DNA from: Klebsiella sp. RIT-PI-d
GTDB lineage: Bacteria > Pseudomonadota > Gammaproteobacteria > Enterobacterales > Enterobacteriaceae
Length of the DNA: 64,000 nt
Direction: 5' to 3'
Assembly (NCBI RefSeq): GCF_001187865.1
Contig: NZ_LGIT01000009.1
Location: forward strand, 248,001 to 312,000
The position numbers and the translations under genes are program-made. The stretch's first letter is position 1, and each line of letters opens with the position of its first letter. The notes under the pieces were generated by a model. It was not told the DNA's origin. It worked only from the letters and a program-made list of their open reading frames with translations, and did no database searches. This document shows, one piece after another, positions 25,904-33,968 of the stretch.

Positions 25904-26383
25904 ATGCCAGCGGTAAAAAATCTTAATGATTTATTCATTCATGAATTATCAGATATTTACAGTGCCGAAAAACAAATTACCCGTGCACTGCCGAAAATGG
26001 CCAGGGCCGCCACTTCGCCAAAATTAGTTGCGGCGTTCGAAGCTCATCTTGAGGAAACTCGCGGACAAATCGAAAGGCTCGATCAACTGGTCGATGTCAC
26101 TGAAGGCGTGCGGATCAAGAGGATGAAATGTCACGCGCTTGAAGGGCTGGCAGAAGAAGCGCTGGAGATAATCGAATCGGTTGAAGCGGGTGATGTTCGC
26201 GATGCAGGGCTGATCGGTGCAGCCCAGAAGGTAGAGCATTATGAAATTGCTTCCTATGGTACGTTAAAAACGCTGGCGCTCAGGCTGGGTTATAAAGAAG
26301 CCGCTAAATTGCTCGATGAAACGTTACAAGAAGAAAAAGCGACGGACAGTAAGCTGACCGTGATTGCCGAAGGTAGTAAATAA
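25904..26383 (+). CDS. yciF: DUF892 ferritin-like protein YciF
   Basis: The 159-residue protein matches YciF: NLNDLFIHELSDIYSAEKQITRALPKMARAA at the start, then HLEETRGQIERLDQLV and KVEHYEIASYGTLKTLA. The acidic/histidine residues in these helices are the expected di-metal ligands of the ferritin-like DUF892 fold. It is a stress protein structurally similar to rubrerythrin. An ATG at 25898 is also in frame but is only two bases from GAGG, so ATG 25904 is preferred. Confidence 0.9.
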   Translation: MPAVKNLNDLFIHELSDIYSAEKQITRALPKMARAATSPKLVAAFEAHLEETRGQIERLDQLVDVTEGVRIKRMKCHALEGLAEEALEIIESVEAGDVRDAGLIGAAQKVEHYEIASYGTLKTLALRLGYKEAAKLLDETLQEEKATDSKLTVIAEGSK

Positions 26384-26403
26384 AGATAGTAATAAGTGCA
26401 TCC

Positions 26404-26426
26404 CCCGGCGGCATTCTGCAGCCGGG
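26404..26426 (+). terminator. Hairpin after yciF
   Basis: CCCGGC pairs with GCCGGG around an 11-base loop directly after yciF. There is no T-run; it could be an RNA end-stabilising hairpin. Confidence 0.4.
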
Positions 26427-26499
26427 TATCCCCGCCCAATCTCATCTCAAAGTATGACGAATCATGAATTCATGTAACCATCAGGCTTGATAATCTGAA

Positions 26500-26524
26500 G
26501 AGAATGAGTATAGTTCTCATTCTC
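26500..26524. promoter_or_regulatory. Fur-type operator upstream of YncE-like gene
   Basis: GAGAATGAG (26500-26508) and CTCATTCTC (26516-26524) form a perfect 9-base inverted repeat separated by TATAGTT. Spacing and AT-rich GATAAT-like context (TGATAATC just upstream) resemble Fur boxes of siderophore genes. It precedes the YncE-like/TonB-receptor pair by about 170 bases. Confidence 0.6.
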
Positions 26525-26692
26525 TTTGTTATTCGCAGGCGCGCCATGGACTTCCTGCACCACAGTGAACGCTTTTCACAGGGAAACACTGAGGCACATG
26601 GTGGAGTGCGTATAACGAAGACCGGAACGTCATAACATAATCCGGGATGCCTCCACATTTTTGCGTATTTCAAAGGTGAAGGACTTCCCCCG

Positions 26693-27781
26693 ATGAAAAT
26701 GAAAATCTCCGCCCTGGCGCTGCTGATGACCGTCGCGCTCAGCGGTTGTACTGCCCAATCGACTTCTGCCATTAAACCTGCGGCTGACACCCAGAAAGCC
26801 CCGGCTGCCGTGCAGCCTGCGAATGTACAAAAACGCGATCTGGCAGATGGCCTGTACGAAATGGCGCTTAGTCCGAAAGGGGACGCGCTTTACGTTGCCA
26901 GTGCTGAAGGCTTTAAAGATGTGCAGGGTGGCGTGGTCTACAAACTTGACTCGCGTACGCTGAAAACCATCGGGGCCAGCCATACCGATCTGAAAAACTT
27001 CGCCCTCGCGCTGTCCGACGACGGCCAGACGCTGTATGTCACTAACTCACTCGACGGCGGCGTTACTGCCATCAATACCGCTGACGGTAAAGTCAAAAAT
27101 CGCGTGCTGTTCCCGGAACGCAATGACGAAGGCTTCCCGTACGGCGCGCGCCAGGTCCTGCTGCATAAAGATACGTTGTATATCGGCGCCGTCGCCGATC
27201 CGGCAATTATCTGGGTTGTTGATGCCAAAACGCTGAAGCTGAAAACGCGCATCAAAAACACCGGCAAATGGATGACCGGCCTGCATTACTCCGAAAAAAC
27301 CGATCGTCTGTATGCGGCTAACGGCGGCGGTGAGATCCTGGTGATTAATCCGCGCACCAACCGGATTGAACATCGCTGGAAACCGCTGGGCGATAAACCG
27401 GCGCTGCTGCTGAATATTGCTGAAGACAGTAACACCGGCCGTCTGTTCGTCACTGATAACTCGAAAGCGAAGACCACGCTGGTGCTGGATATTCACAGCG
27501 GTGACATTATCAAGCAGCTGGATATTGGCGATTCGCTGGCGGTTAAATTCAATCCTGCACGCAATGAGATTTACATCTCCCGTCGCGACGGCGGCAAAGT
27601 GGTCAGCCTTGATGCAACGTCTTACGCCGTTAAGCAGTCCTGGGATCTGCCACCTAATCCGAACAGTCTGACGCTTTCTGCCGACGGTCAAACGTTGTTT
27701 GTCACCGTGAAGCAGGCGTTCAACAAAGATCATTCAACCAGCGGGCCTGATAGCGTCGTCCGTATTGATTTGAATAAATAA
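26693..27781 (+). CDS. YncE-like beta-propeller lipoprotein
   Basis: The 362-residue protein has a lipoprotein signal with LSG-C19 and a low-complexity linker (residues 20-45). It then has repeated four-stranded blades with the YVTN-type pattern (LSDDGQTLYVTNSLDGGVTAINTADGKV, NPARNEIYISRRDGGKVVSLDA, SADGQTLFVTVKQAF). It resembles YncE, an iron-repressed periplasmic propeller that binds single-stranded DNA in E. coli, but YncE is soluble and this one should be membrane-anchored. It lies between a Fur-type site and a TonB-dependent receptor gene, so an accessory role in siderophore or metal uptake is likely. Confidence 0.82.
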   Translation: MKMKISALALLMTVALSGCTAQSTSAIKPAADTQKAPAAVQPANVQKRDLADGLYEMALSPKGDALYVASAEGFKDVQGGVVYKLDSRTLKTIGASHTDLKNFALALSDDGQTLYVTNSLDGGVTAINTADGKVKNRVLFPERNDEGFPYGARQVLLHKDTLYIGAVADPAIIWVVDAKTLKLKTRIKNTGKWMTGLHYSEKTDRLYAANGGGEILVINPRTNRIEHRWKPLGDKPALLLNIAEDSNTGRLFVTDNSKAKTTLVLDIHSGDIIKQLDIGDSLAVKFNPARNEIYISRRDGGKVVSLDATSYAVKQSWDLPPNPNSLTLSADGQTLFVTVKQAFNKDHSTSGPDSVVRIDLNK

Positions 27782-27787
27782 CCATCC

Positions 27788-27810
27788 GGCCCGGAAACGG
27801 GCCTTTTTTT
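27788..27810 (+). terminator. Intrinsic terminator between YncE-like and receptor genes
   Basis: GGCCCG (27788-27793), loop GAAA, CGGGCC (27798-27803), then seven T. It is a textbook intrinsic terminator located only 27 bases before the receptor ATG, so readthrough or an undetected second promoter is needed for receptor expression. Confidence 0.8.
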
Positions 27811-27836
27811 CACTGTTTACTTTTCCTGAGTGATTT

Positions 27837-30032
27837 ATGCACAACACCACTGTTTCATTCCCCTTGCGTAAAACGCTGCTTGCGCTGGCTATTGGCGCAG
27901 CAACCCATACGGTAATCGCTGCAACCGGCGAGGTTACCGGTCAGAAAGAAGAGACTATCGTGGTCCAGGCCGCCCCAGAGGGAAGCTTTACGCCGGGCGG
28001 CAATGACCTGGTGCCTGCTTATCTTGACGGGCAAATCGCGCACGGCGGACGCATGGGAATGCTTGGCGAACAAAAGGCGATGGATGTGCCGTTTAACGTT
28101 ATCGGCTACACCGCTAAGCTGGTGCAGGATCAGCAGGCAAAAACCATTGCCGACGTGGTCAGCAATGACGCGGGCGTGCAGGCGGTGCAGGGCTACGGCA
28201 ACTATGCTGAAACCTATCGCATCCGCGGCTTCAAGCTTGACGGCGATGACATGACTTTCGGCGGGCTGCCCGGTGTGGTACCACGCCAGGTGATGGACAC
28301 CCAAATGCTGGAGCGCATCGAAATCTTTAAAGGGGCTAACTCGCTGGTAAACGGTGCGGCGAGCAGCGGCGTCGGCGGGATGATCAACCTTGAACCGAAG
28401 CGCGCAGAAGATACGCCAAACGCTACGGTAGGCGTGGATTATACCTCGGACTCCCAGGTCGGCGGCACCGTCGATGCTGGCCGTCGTTTTGGCGACAATA
28501 ATCAGTTCGGTGCGCGGGTCAACCTGGTTCACCGTGAAGGTGAAACCGCCGTTGAGGATGATAAACACCGTACCACGCTGGCCTCTATTGGCCTGGATTA
28601 CCGCGGCGAGCGGCTGCGTTCTTCACTCGATTTTGGCTATCAGAAAAAGACCTTCCACGGCGGCGAAACGGGACTTAACATCAGCGGCGTCGATTTTATT
28701 CCGCGTCTGCCGGATGCCAGCAAAAACTACAGCCAGAAGTGGGCGTTCAGCGATATTGAAAACGAATTCGGGATGGTAAAAAACGAATACGATCTGACCG
28801 ATAACTGGACTGCCTATACCGCGCTCGGAATGCAGCACGCGCATGAAACAGGCGTTTATAGCGGACCTAAGCTGCTGAATGCGAATGGCGATGCCACCGC
28901 CGGTCGTCTGGACACCAACCGCATTACCGACGCGTATAGCGGCATGGGCGGTCTGCGCGGTAATTTTGATACCGGCGTTGTCTCGCATAAAGTGAATGTG
29001 GGCTACTCGGCGCAAATCAAGAAAGATAAAACTGCCTGGACTAGTTCGAAAGTCAACCCGACCACCAATATTTATGATAACCATCCTGTGCCGATCCCGG
29101 ACAACGCGAGTTTTGGCGGCAACTATTCCGATCCGCTGACCACCACCCGCAACCGTACCCAGGGCTGGCTGCTGAGCGATACGCTTGGCGTCCTGGACGA
29201 TACGCTGCTGTTTACTGTCGGCGCACGGCATCAGAAAGTCGTGGTACGTAACTACAGTAATGCGACCGGGGCCGAAGATACCGCCAGCCGCTACACCCAA
29301 AGCCGCTGGATGCCGACCTACGGCGTGGTTTATAAGCCGTGGGAACAACTCTCCCTGTATGCTAACCATACGGAAGCGCTGCAGCCGGGCAGCGTGGCGC
29401 CAAAATCCGCCGCTAACTATGGTAAAAGTACCGGTATTGCGCACTCTAAACAGAATGAAGTTGGCGTGAAGGTGGATTATGAACGCGTCGGCGGCTCGCT
29501 GGCGCTGTTTGAAATCAAAAAACCGTCTGCCCTTCAGGACAGCGTTACCGGCATTTATGCTCTCGACGGCGAGCAGCGTAACCGTGGCGTGGAGTTAAAT
29601 GTCTTCGGTGAGCCGGTGCTAGGCCTGCGTCTGAACGGCAGCACCGTCTGGCTGGATCCTGAAATGACCAAAACCAAAGGCGGCGTGAATAACGGTAAAG
29701 ATGCCATTGGTGTACCAGGTTTCTATATGGTGCTTGGTGCAGAATATGACATCAAGCCGATAGACGGTCTGACGGCCACTGCCAATGTGAACCATTCCGG
29801 CTCACAATATGCTAATGCGGCCAACACCAAAAAGCTGGACGATTACACCACCCTGGATCTGGGCGTACGTTACCGTATGCACCTGAATCAGGAGAAAAAC
29901 GACATGGTCGTGCGCGTCGGGGTGGATAACGTCACCAATGAGAAATACTGGTCGGGCGTTGAAGACAACGGGACCTATATCTTCGAAGGCCAGCCGCGGA
30001 CGTTGAAAGTCTCGATGAGCTACGACTTCTGA
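27837..30032 (+). CDS. TonB-dependent siderophore receptor
   Basis: The 731-residue outer-membrane receptor has a signal peptide (about residues 1-29), a TonB box EETIVVQA (38-45), a plug domain (PFNVIGYTAKLVQDQQAKTIADVV, YRIRGF, MLERIEIFKGANSLVNG) and a 22-strand barrel ending in aromatic F (LKVSMSYDF). It belongs to the ferrichrome/hydroxamate-type receptor group (FhuA, FhuE, FcuA relatives), so a fungal or bacterial xenosiderophore is the likely ligand. It does not match E. coli FhuE or FhuA closely enough to name. Its neighbour, the YncE-like gene, carries a Fur-type site. Confidence 0.88.
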   Translation: MHNTTVSFPLRKTLLALAIGAATHTVIAATGEVTGQKEETIVVQAAPEGSFTPGGNDLVPAYLDGQIAHGGRMGMLGEQKAMDVPFNVIGYTAKLVQDQQAKTIADVVSNDAGVQAVQGYGNYAETYRIRGFKLDGDDMTFGGLPGVVPRQVMDTQMLERIEIFKGANSLVNGAASSGVGGMINLEPKRAEDTPNATVGVDYTSDSQVGGTVDAGRRFGDNNQFGARVNLVHREGETAVEDDKHRTTLASIGLDYRGERLRSSLDFGYQKKTFHGGETGLNISGVDFIPRLPDASKNYSQKWAFSDIENEFGMVKNEYDLTDNWTAYTALGMQHAHETGVYSGPKLLNANGDATAGRLDTNRITDAYSGMGGLRGNFDTGVVSHKVNVGYSAQIKKDKTAWTSSKVNPTTNIYDNHPVPIPDNASFGGNYSDPLTTTRNRTQGWLLSDTLGVLDDTLLFTVGARHQKVVVRNYSNATGAEDTASRYTQSRWMPTYGVVYKPWEQLSLYANHTEALQPGSVAPKSAANYGKSTGIAHSKQNEVGVKVDYERVGGSLALFEIKKPSALQDSVTGIYALDGEQRNRGVELNVFGEPVLGLRLNGSTVWLDPEMTKTKGGVNNGKDAIGVPGFYMVLGAEYDIKPIDGLTATANVNHSGSQYANAANTKKLDDYTTLDLGVRYRMHLNQEKNDMVVRVGVDNVTNEKYWSGVEDNGTYIFEGQPRTLKVSMSYDF

Positions 30033-30051
30033 TAAGAGCACCTCGTGAGGC

Positions 30052-30076
30052 GGGCAGGGAAGCCCGTTCTTTCCCC
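30052..30076 (+). terminator. Terminator-like hairpin after receptor gene
   Basis: CGGGC pairs with GCCCG around AGGGAA and is followed by TTCTTT. It probably ends the receptor transcript before pheP. Confidence 0.6.
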
Positions 30077-30146
30077 CACAACTTGAAGTGTGATGTCTTT
30101 AAGTGTTAAAAGATGCCCCTTATTATAAATAGCACAGGGGTATGAC

Positions 30147-31535
30147 GTGAAAAACGCGTCACAGGCGTCCGCACATTCAGTGGATGCATCAGCACAAACG
30201 CATCCGACCTTACACCGCGGTTTACAAAACCGACACATTCAATTGATCGCCCTGGGCGGGGCAATCGGCACTGGCCTGTTCCTCGGCATCGGCCCGGCGA
30301 TCCAGATGGCAGGGCCGGCCGTTGTACTTGGCTACGCTATCGCCGGTATCATCGCCTTCCTGATTATGCGCCAGCTAGGTGAAATGGTGGTTGAAGAACC
30401 GGTTTCCGGCTCTTTCGCCCATTTTGCCTATAAATACTGGGGACCGTTTGCCGGTTTTCTCTCCGGCTGGAACTACTGGGTGATGTTCGTGCTGGTTGGC
30501 ATGGCAGAGCTGACGGCGGCCGGGATCTATATGCAGTACTGGCTACCGGATGTGCCGACGTGGATATGGGCCGCAGCCTTCTTTATTATTATCAATGCCA
30601 TTAATCTGGTGAATGTCCGCCTTTATGGCGAAACAGAGTTTTGGTTTGCGCTAATCAAAGTGCTGGCCATTATCGGCATGATTGGCTTTGGCATCTGGAT
30701 GCTGGTTTCCGGTCACGGCGGTGCACATGCCAACATCAATAACTTGTGGGTTCACGGCGGTTTTCTGGCGACCGGCTGGCACGGCCTGATCCTGTCGCTG
30801 GCAGTGATTATGTTCTCGTTCGGCGGTCTGGAGCTGATTGGTATTACCGCTGCCGAAGCGCGCGATCCTGAAAAATCGATCCCTAAAGCAGTGAACCAGG
30901 TGGTATACCGTATTTTGCTTTTCTATATCGGTTCGCTCATCGTCTTACTGGCGCTCTACCCGTGGACCGAAATCAGCTCCAGCAGCAGCCCGTTTGTGAT
31001 GATATTCCACAATCTTGACAGTAATCTGGTGGCATCGGCGCTGAACATGGTGATTCTGGTGGCCTCGCTGTCGGTGTATAACAGCGGCGTATACTCTAAC
31101 AGCCGGATGCTGTTCGGCCTGTCCGTGCAGGGCAATGCGCCGAAGTTCCTGACCCGTATCAGCCGTCGCGGCGTACCGATTAACTCGCTGTTGCTGTCGG
31201 GAGGGATCACTTCGCTGGTGGTTGTTATCAACTACCTGCTGCCAAAACAGGCTTTTGGCCTGCTGATGGCGCTGGTGGTGGCCACGCTGCTGCTGAACTG
31301 GATTATGATTTGTCTGGCGCATCTGAAGTTTCGTGCAGCCATGCGTCGTAAAGGGCGGCTGCCGAAATTTAAAGCGCTGTTGACCCCCGGCGGAAACTAT
31401 CTGTGTATTGCTTTCCTGATAATGATCCTTGGGCTGATGTGTACGATGGATGAGATGCGTACTTCAGCCATCTTACTGCCGGTATGGATACTGGTGCTAT
31501 TTGTCGCCTTTAAATGTCTGCGTCGTAAAGCCTGA
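30147..31535 (+). CDS. pheP: Phenylalanine:H+ symporter PheP
   Basis: The 462-residue APC-family permease matches E. coli PheP almost throughout (LHRGLQNRHIQLIALGGAIGTGLFLGIGPAIQMAGPAV at the first helices, SFAHFAYKYWGPFAGFLSGWNYWVMFVLVGMAELTAAGIYMQYW), including its twelve helices. It imports L-phenylalanine and to a lesser extent tyrosine and tryptophan. Translation starts at GTG 30147, as in E. coli, preceded by AGGGG. It is the first gene here that fits the E. coli 13-minute order (pheP, nfsB, ybdF, ybdJ, ybdK, entD). Confidence 0.96.
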   Translation: MKNASQASAHSVDASAQTHPTLHRGLQNRHIQLIALGGAIGTGLFLGIGPAIQMAGPAVVLGYAIAGIIAFLIMRQLGEMVVEEPVSGSFAHFAYKYWGPFAGFLSGWNYWVMFVLVGMAELTAAGIYMQYWLPDVPTWIWAAAFFIIINAINLVNVRLYGETEFWFALIKVLAIIGMIGFGIWMLVSGHGGAHANINNLWVHGGFLATGWHGLILSLAVIMFSFGGLELIGITAAEARDPEKSIPKAVNQVVYRILLFYIGSLIVLLALYPWTEISSSSSPFVMIFHNLDSNLVASALNMVILVASLSVYNSGVYSNSRMLFGLSVQGNAPKFLTRISRRGVPINSLLLSGGITSLVVVINYLLPKQAFGLLMALVVATLLLNWIMICLAHLKFRAAMRRKGRLPKFKALLTPGGNYLCIAFLIMILGLMCTMDEMRTSAILLPVWILVLFVAFKCLRRKA

Positions 31536-31549
31536 CATCACGCGTTTAT

Positions 31550-31575
31550 CGGGCCTGCGACGCTATCCAGGCCCG
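31550..31575. repeat. REP-like hairpin between pheP and isomerase gene
   Basis: CGGGCCTG (31550-31557) pairs with CAGGCCCG (31568-31575) around CGACGCTATC, in the gap between convergent genes. It resembles a single REP unit and may stabilise or end both transcripts. Confidence 0.55.
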
Positions 31576-31581
31576 GTATGC

Positions 31582-32427
31582 TCAATGCGGTAATTTCTCC
31601 AGCGCGGCCCGCAGATTTTTATGTGAAGTATCGATAATACTCCAGGCATCTTTCGGTTTATCGTGTTCAATAATAAACCACTTCACGCCGCTGGCTTTCG
31701 CCGCAGGTAAAATCGTCGCCCAGTCCAGTAGTCCTTCGCCCAACGGCGTAAAATTCATCTCATCATCGCGAATGCCGATGGCGGCATTGTCTTTGGCGTG
31801 AATCGCATAAACCCGGCCCGGGTACTGTTGCAGAATGCGCGCCGGATCCTGGCCTCCGCGTGATATCCATGCCGCATCCATTTCAAGCTTAAGATTTTCC
31901 GGGCGGGAGTGGTTAAACACGATTTCCAGCGCGGTCACGCCGTCATACTTTTTCATTTCGAAATTATGGTTGTGATACGCCAGCTGCATCCCGTCCTGGC
32001 GTAATTTCGCCCCCAGAGTATCCAGGCGCTGCGCAAAGTCTTTCCAGCCCTGCGCGCTGTCCGGGCGATCCTGCGGTTCGATCCACGGCACGACGATCGT
32101 GCTGTTACCTACGGCTTTATTGAACGCTACCGTCTGCTGATAGTGTTGCTCAAGGGCGCTGAGTTGTTCGTGAGACGAGGTCACCGTCAGATGGTTTTTT
32201 GCCAGCAGCGATTTCATCTCGTCAGCATCCAGCCCGTGATTGCCCACCAGTTCGACATGCTCAAAGCCCGCCTTACTGGCCATTGCAAATTGTTCCGCAG
32301 GCGTACCAACGTTGCGCAGAGTGTACATTTGCAGGGCAATTTCATCTTCAGTACTGGCAGGGGAGGGCTGGGCGGCAGACAGCGAAAATGCCGCAAACAG
32401 CGTGGCGGCTACAATCAATTTTTTCAT
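31582..32427 (-). CDS. Exported sugar isomerase/epimerase-like TIM-barrel protein
   Basis: The 281-residue product has a signal peptide (MKKLIVAATLFAAFSLSAA) followed by an AP_endonuc_2/xylose-isomerase-like TIM barrel. The metal-ligand pattern includes HVELVGNHG, YHNHNFEM, KLEMDAAW and YAIHAKDN. Family members epimerise or isomerise sugars and inositols, and some handle 3-keto-glycosides. Export to the periplasm is unusual for the family. The start at 32427 was chosen over the upstream ATG at 32565 because it creates the signal peptide and lies after AGGTTCC-type sequence. It is divergent from the MFS gene and preceded by two GTAATCGATTAC-type operators. Confidence 0.82.
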   Translation of the reverse strand: MKKLIVAATLFAAFSLSAAQPSPASTEDEIALQMYTLRNVGTPAEQFAMASKAGFEHVELVGNHGLDADEMKSLLAKNHLTVTSSHEQLSALEQHYQQTVAFNKAVGNSTIVVPWIEPQDRPDSAQGWKDFAQRLDTLGAKLRQDGMQLAYHNHNFEMKKYDGVTALEIVFNHSRPENLKLEMDAAWISRGGQDPARILQQYPGRVYAIHAKDNAAIGIRDDEMNFTPLGEGLLDWATILPAAKASGVKWFIIEHDKPKDAWSIIDTSHKNLRAALEKLPH

Positions 32428-32450
32428 GCTTATCAGGTTCCTTGTCAAAA

Positions 32451-32462
32451 GTAATCGATTAC
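32451..32462. promoter_or_regulatory. LacI-type operator 1
   Basis: GTAATCGATTAC is a perfect 12-base palindrome located 24 bases upstream of the leftward isomerase start. It is one of four copies in this divergent region and the likely target of the LacI-family regulator at 36221. Confidence 0.8.
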
Positions 32463-32478
32463 AAACTACCTGTGCCAG

Positions 32479-32490
32479 GTCATCGATTAC
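32479..32490. promoter_or_regulatory. LacI-type operator 2 (imperfect)
   Basis: GTCATCGATTAC differs at one position from the palindrome GTAATCGATTAC and lies 28 bases from operator 1. Confidence 0.65.
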
Positions 32491-32653
32491 AAATAGCCGA
32501 TGAGTATTCTGTGATCGCTTCGACATATTTAGGCGAAGACCAGGTGGTGACGCCTTTTTCGCCACCAGGCGTATTTCTGCCGCAGGATCTTCCGACGATC
32601 TTATGATCGTGATCGCTCTCCCGTTTTCACTACAACATCCTCGATCTTTATTT

Positions 32654-32665
32654 GTAATCGATTAC
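32654..32665. promoter_or_regulatory. LacI-type operator 3
   Basis: A perfect GTAATCGATTAC palindrome upstream of the rightward MFS gene, in the extended context TTTGTAATCGATTACTTT. Confidence 0.8.
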
Positions 32666-32685
32666 TTTCTACCTAAATGGCTTTT

Positions 32686-32697
32686 GTAATCGATTAC
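32686..32697. promoter_or_regulatory. LacI-type operator 4
   Basis: A second perfect copy on the rightward side, 32 bases (three helical turns) from operator 3 and sharing the flanks TTTTGTAATCGATTACTTT. It lies 17 bases before the MFS start codon, a position that would block transcription or initiation. Confidence 0.8.
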
Positions 32698-32713
32698 TTT
32701 AGAGGGTAAGCAA

Positions 32714-33952
32714 ATGTCTACAACAGGAATTAATGCCAACAGCGGGCCGCAGCATCGGTTGCTGGTCCCGCGTCTTTCTCTCATGATGTTTCTTCAGTTT
32801 TTCATTTGGGGGAGCTGGTCAGTCACGCTTGGGCTGGTGATGACCCAGTACAACATGTCGCTGCTGATTGGCGATGCGTTTTCTGCCGGGCCAATAGCCT
32901 CAATTCTCTCGCCGTTTGTGCTCGGAATGCTGGTGGATCGCTTTTTTGCTTCGCAAAAAGTGATGGCGGTTATGCATCTGCTGGGCGCCATTATCCTGTG
33001 GTTTGTGCCGCAGGCGCTGGTCGCTGAAAATGGCGCAATGCTGATTGGCCTGCTGTTTGGTTATACGCTGTGCTACATGCCCACGCTGGCGCTGACCAAC
33101 AACATCGCGTTTCACAGTCTGAGCAATATTGATAAAACTTTTCCGGTAGTGCGCGTTTTCGGCACTATCGGCTGGATTATTGCCGGGATCTTTATCGGTG
33201 TAACCGGCATTTCAGATACCACCGGCATCTTTACCCTCGCGGCAATTTGTTCTGTGATACTGGCGCTGTACAGCCTGACCCTGCCGCATACCCCTGCACC
33301 GGCAAAAGGTTTGCCGATCCAGGTACGCGATCTGTTCTGCGCCGATGCGTTTGCACTGCTGAAAACCCGCCACTTTTTCATCTTCTCGCTGTGCGCCACG
33401 CTAATCTCCGTGCCGCTGGGCACCTACTACGCCTATACCGCCTCCTACCTGGCGGATGCGGGCGTAGCCGATGTCAGTACCGCGATGTCGTTTGGCCAGA
33501 TGTCAGAAATTTTCTTCATGCTGGTGATCCCGCTGCTGTTCCGCCGTCTTGGGGTGAAATATATGCTGCTGATTGGGATGCTGGCGTGGTTCGTTCGTTA
33601 TGCGATGTTCGCCCTCGGTGTCAGTGAGGAAGGGCGCGTGTTGCTGTACCTCGGCATTTTGCTGCACGGCGTTTGTTACGATTTCTTCTTTGTCGTTGGC
33701 TTTATCTATACCGACCGCGTGGCAGGGGAGAAGGTCAAAGGTCAGGCGCAAAGCATGATTGTCATGTTCACTTACGGTATTGGAATGCTGCTTGGATCGC
33801 AGATCTCCGGCGCGCTCTATAACCGCCTGGTTGCCGGGCAAACCGTGCCGCAGGCGTGGGTAACGTTCTGGTGGATCCCGGCGATTGCCGCCGCCGTTAT
33901 CGCGCTGATTTTCCTGTTCTCTTTCCGCTATAACGAGAAAGAGTCTGCGTAA
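32714..33952 (+). CDS. NupG-family MFS permease
   Basis: The 412-residue protein has 12 hydrophobic segments and matches the nucleoside:H+ symporter family (NupG, XapB, YegT) in LMMFLQFFIWGSWSVTLG, YMPTLALTNNIAFHSL and VRVFGTIGWIIAGIFIG. Several members of this family occur in clusters that transport sugars or glycosides, not nucleosides, and the neighbours here (sugar isomerases, Gfo/Idh dehydrogenase) favour a sugar or glycoside. It is the first gene of a rightward operon under the GTAATCGATTAC operators. Confidence 0.85.
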   Translation: MSTTGINANSGPQHRLLVPRLSLMMFLQFFIWGSWSVTLGLVMTQYNMSLLIGDAFSAGPIASILSPFVLGMLVDRFFASQKVMAVMHLLGAIILWFVPQALVAENGAMLIGLLFGYTLCYMPTLALTNNIAFHSLSNIDKTFPVVRVFGTIGWIIAGIFIGVTGISDTTGIFTLAAICSVILALYSLTLPHTPAPAKGLPIQVRDLFCADAFALLKTRHFFIFSLCATLISVPLGTYYAYTASYLADAGVADVSTAMSFGQMSEIFFMLVIPLLFRRLGVKYMLLIGMLAWFVRYAMFALGVSEEGRVLLYLGILLHGVCYDFFFVVGFIYTDRVAGEKVKGQAQSMIVMFTYGIGMLLGSQISGALYNRLVAGQTVPQAWVTFWWIPAIAAAVIALIFLFSFRYNEKESA

Positions 33953-33968
33953 TTGTCTGGAGGATTTT

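Noticed and set aside
28623..29444. 273-codon minus-strand frame inside the siderophore receptor gene
   Set aside because: Antisense shadow of a full-length receptor; no family resemblance and no ribosome-binding site.
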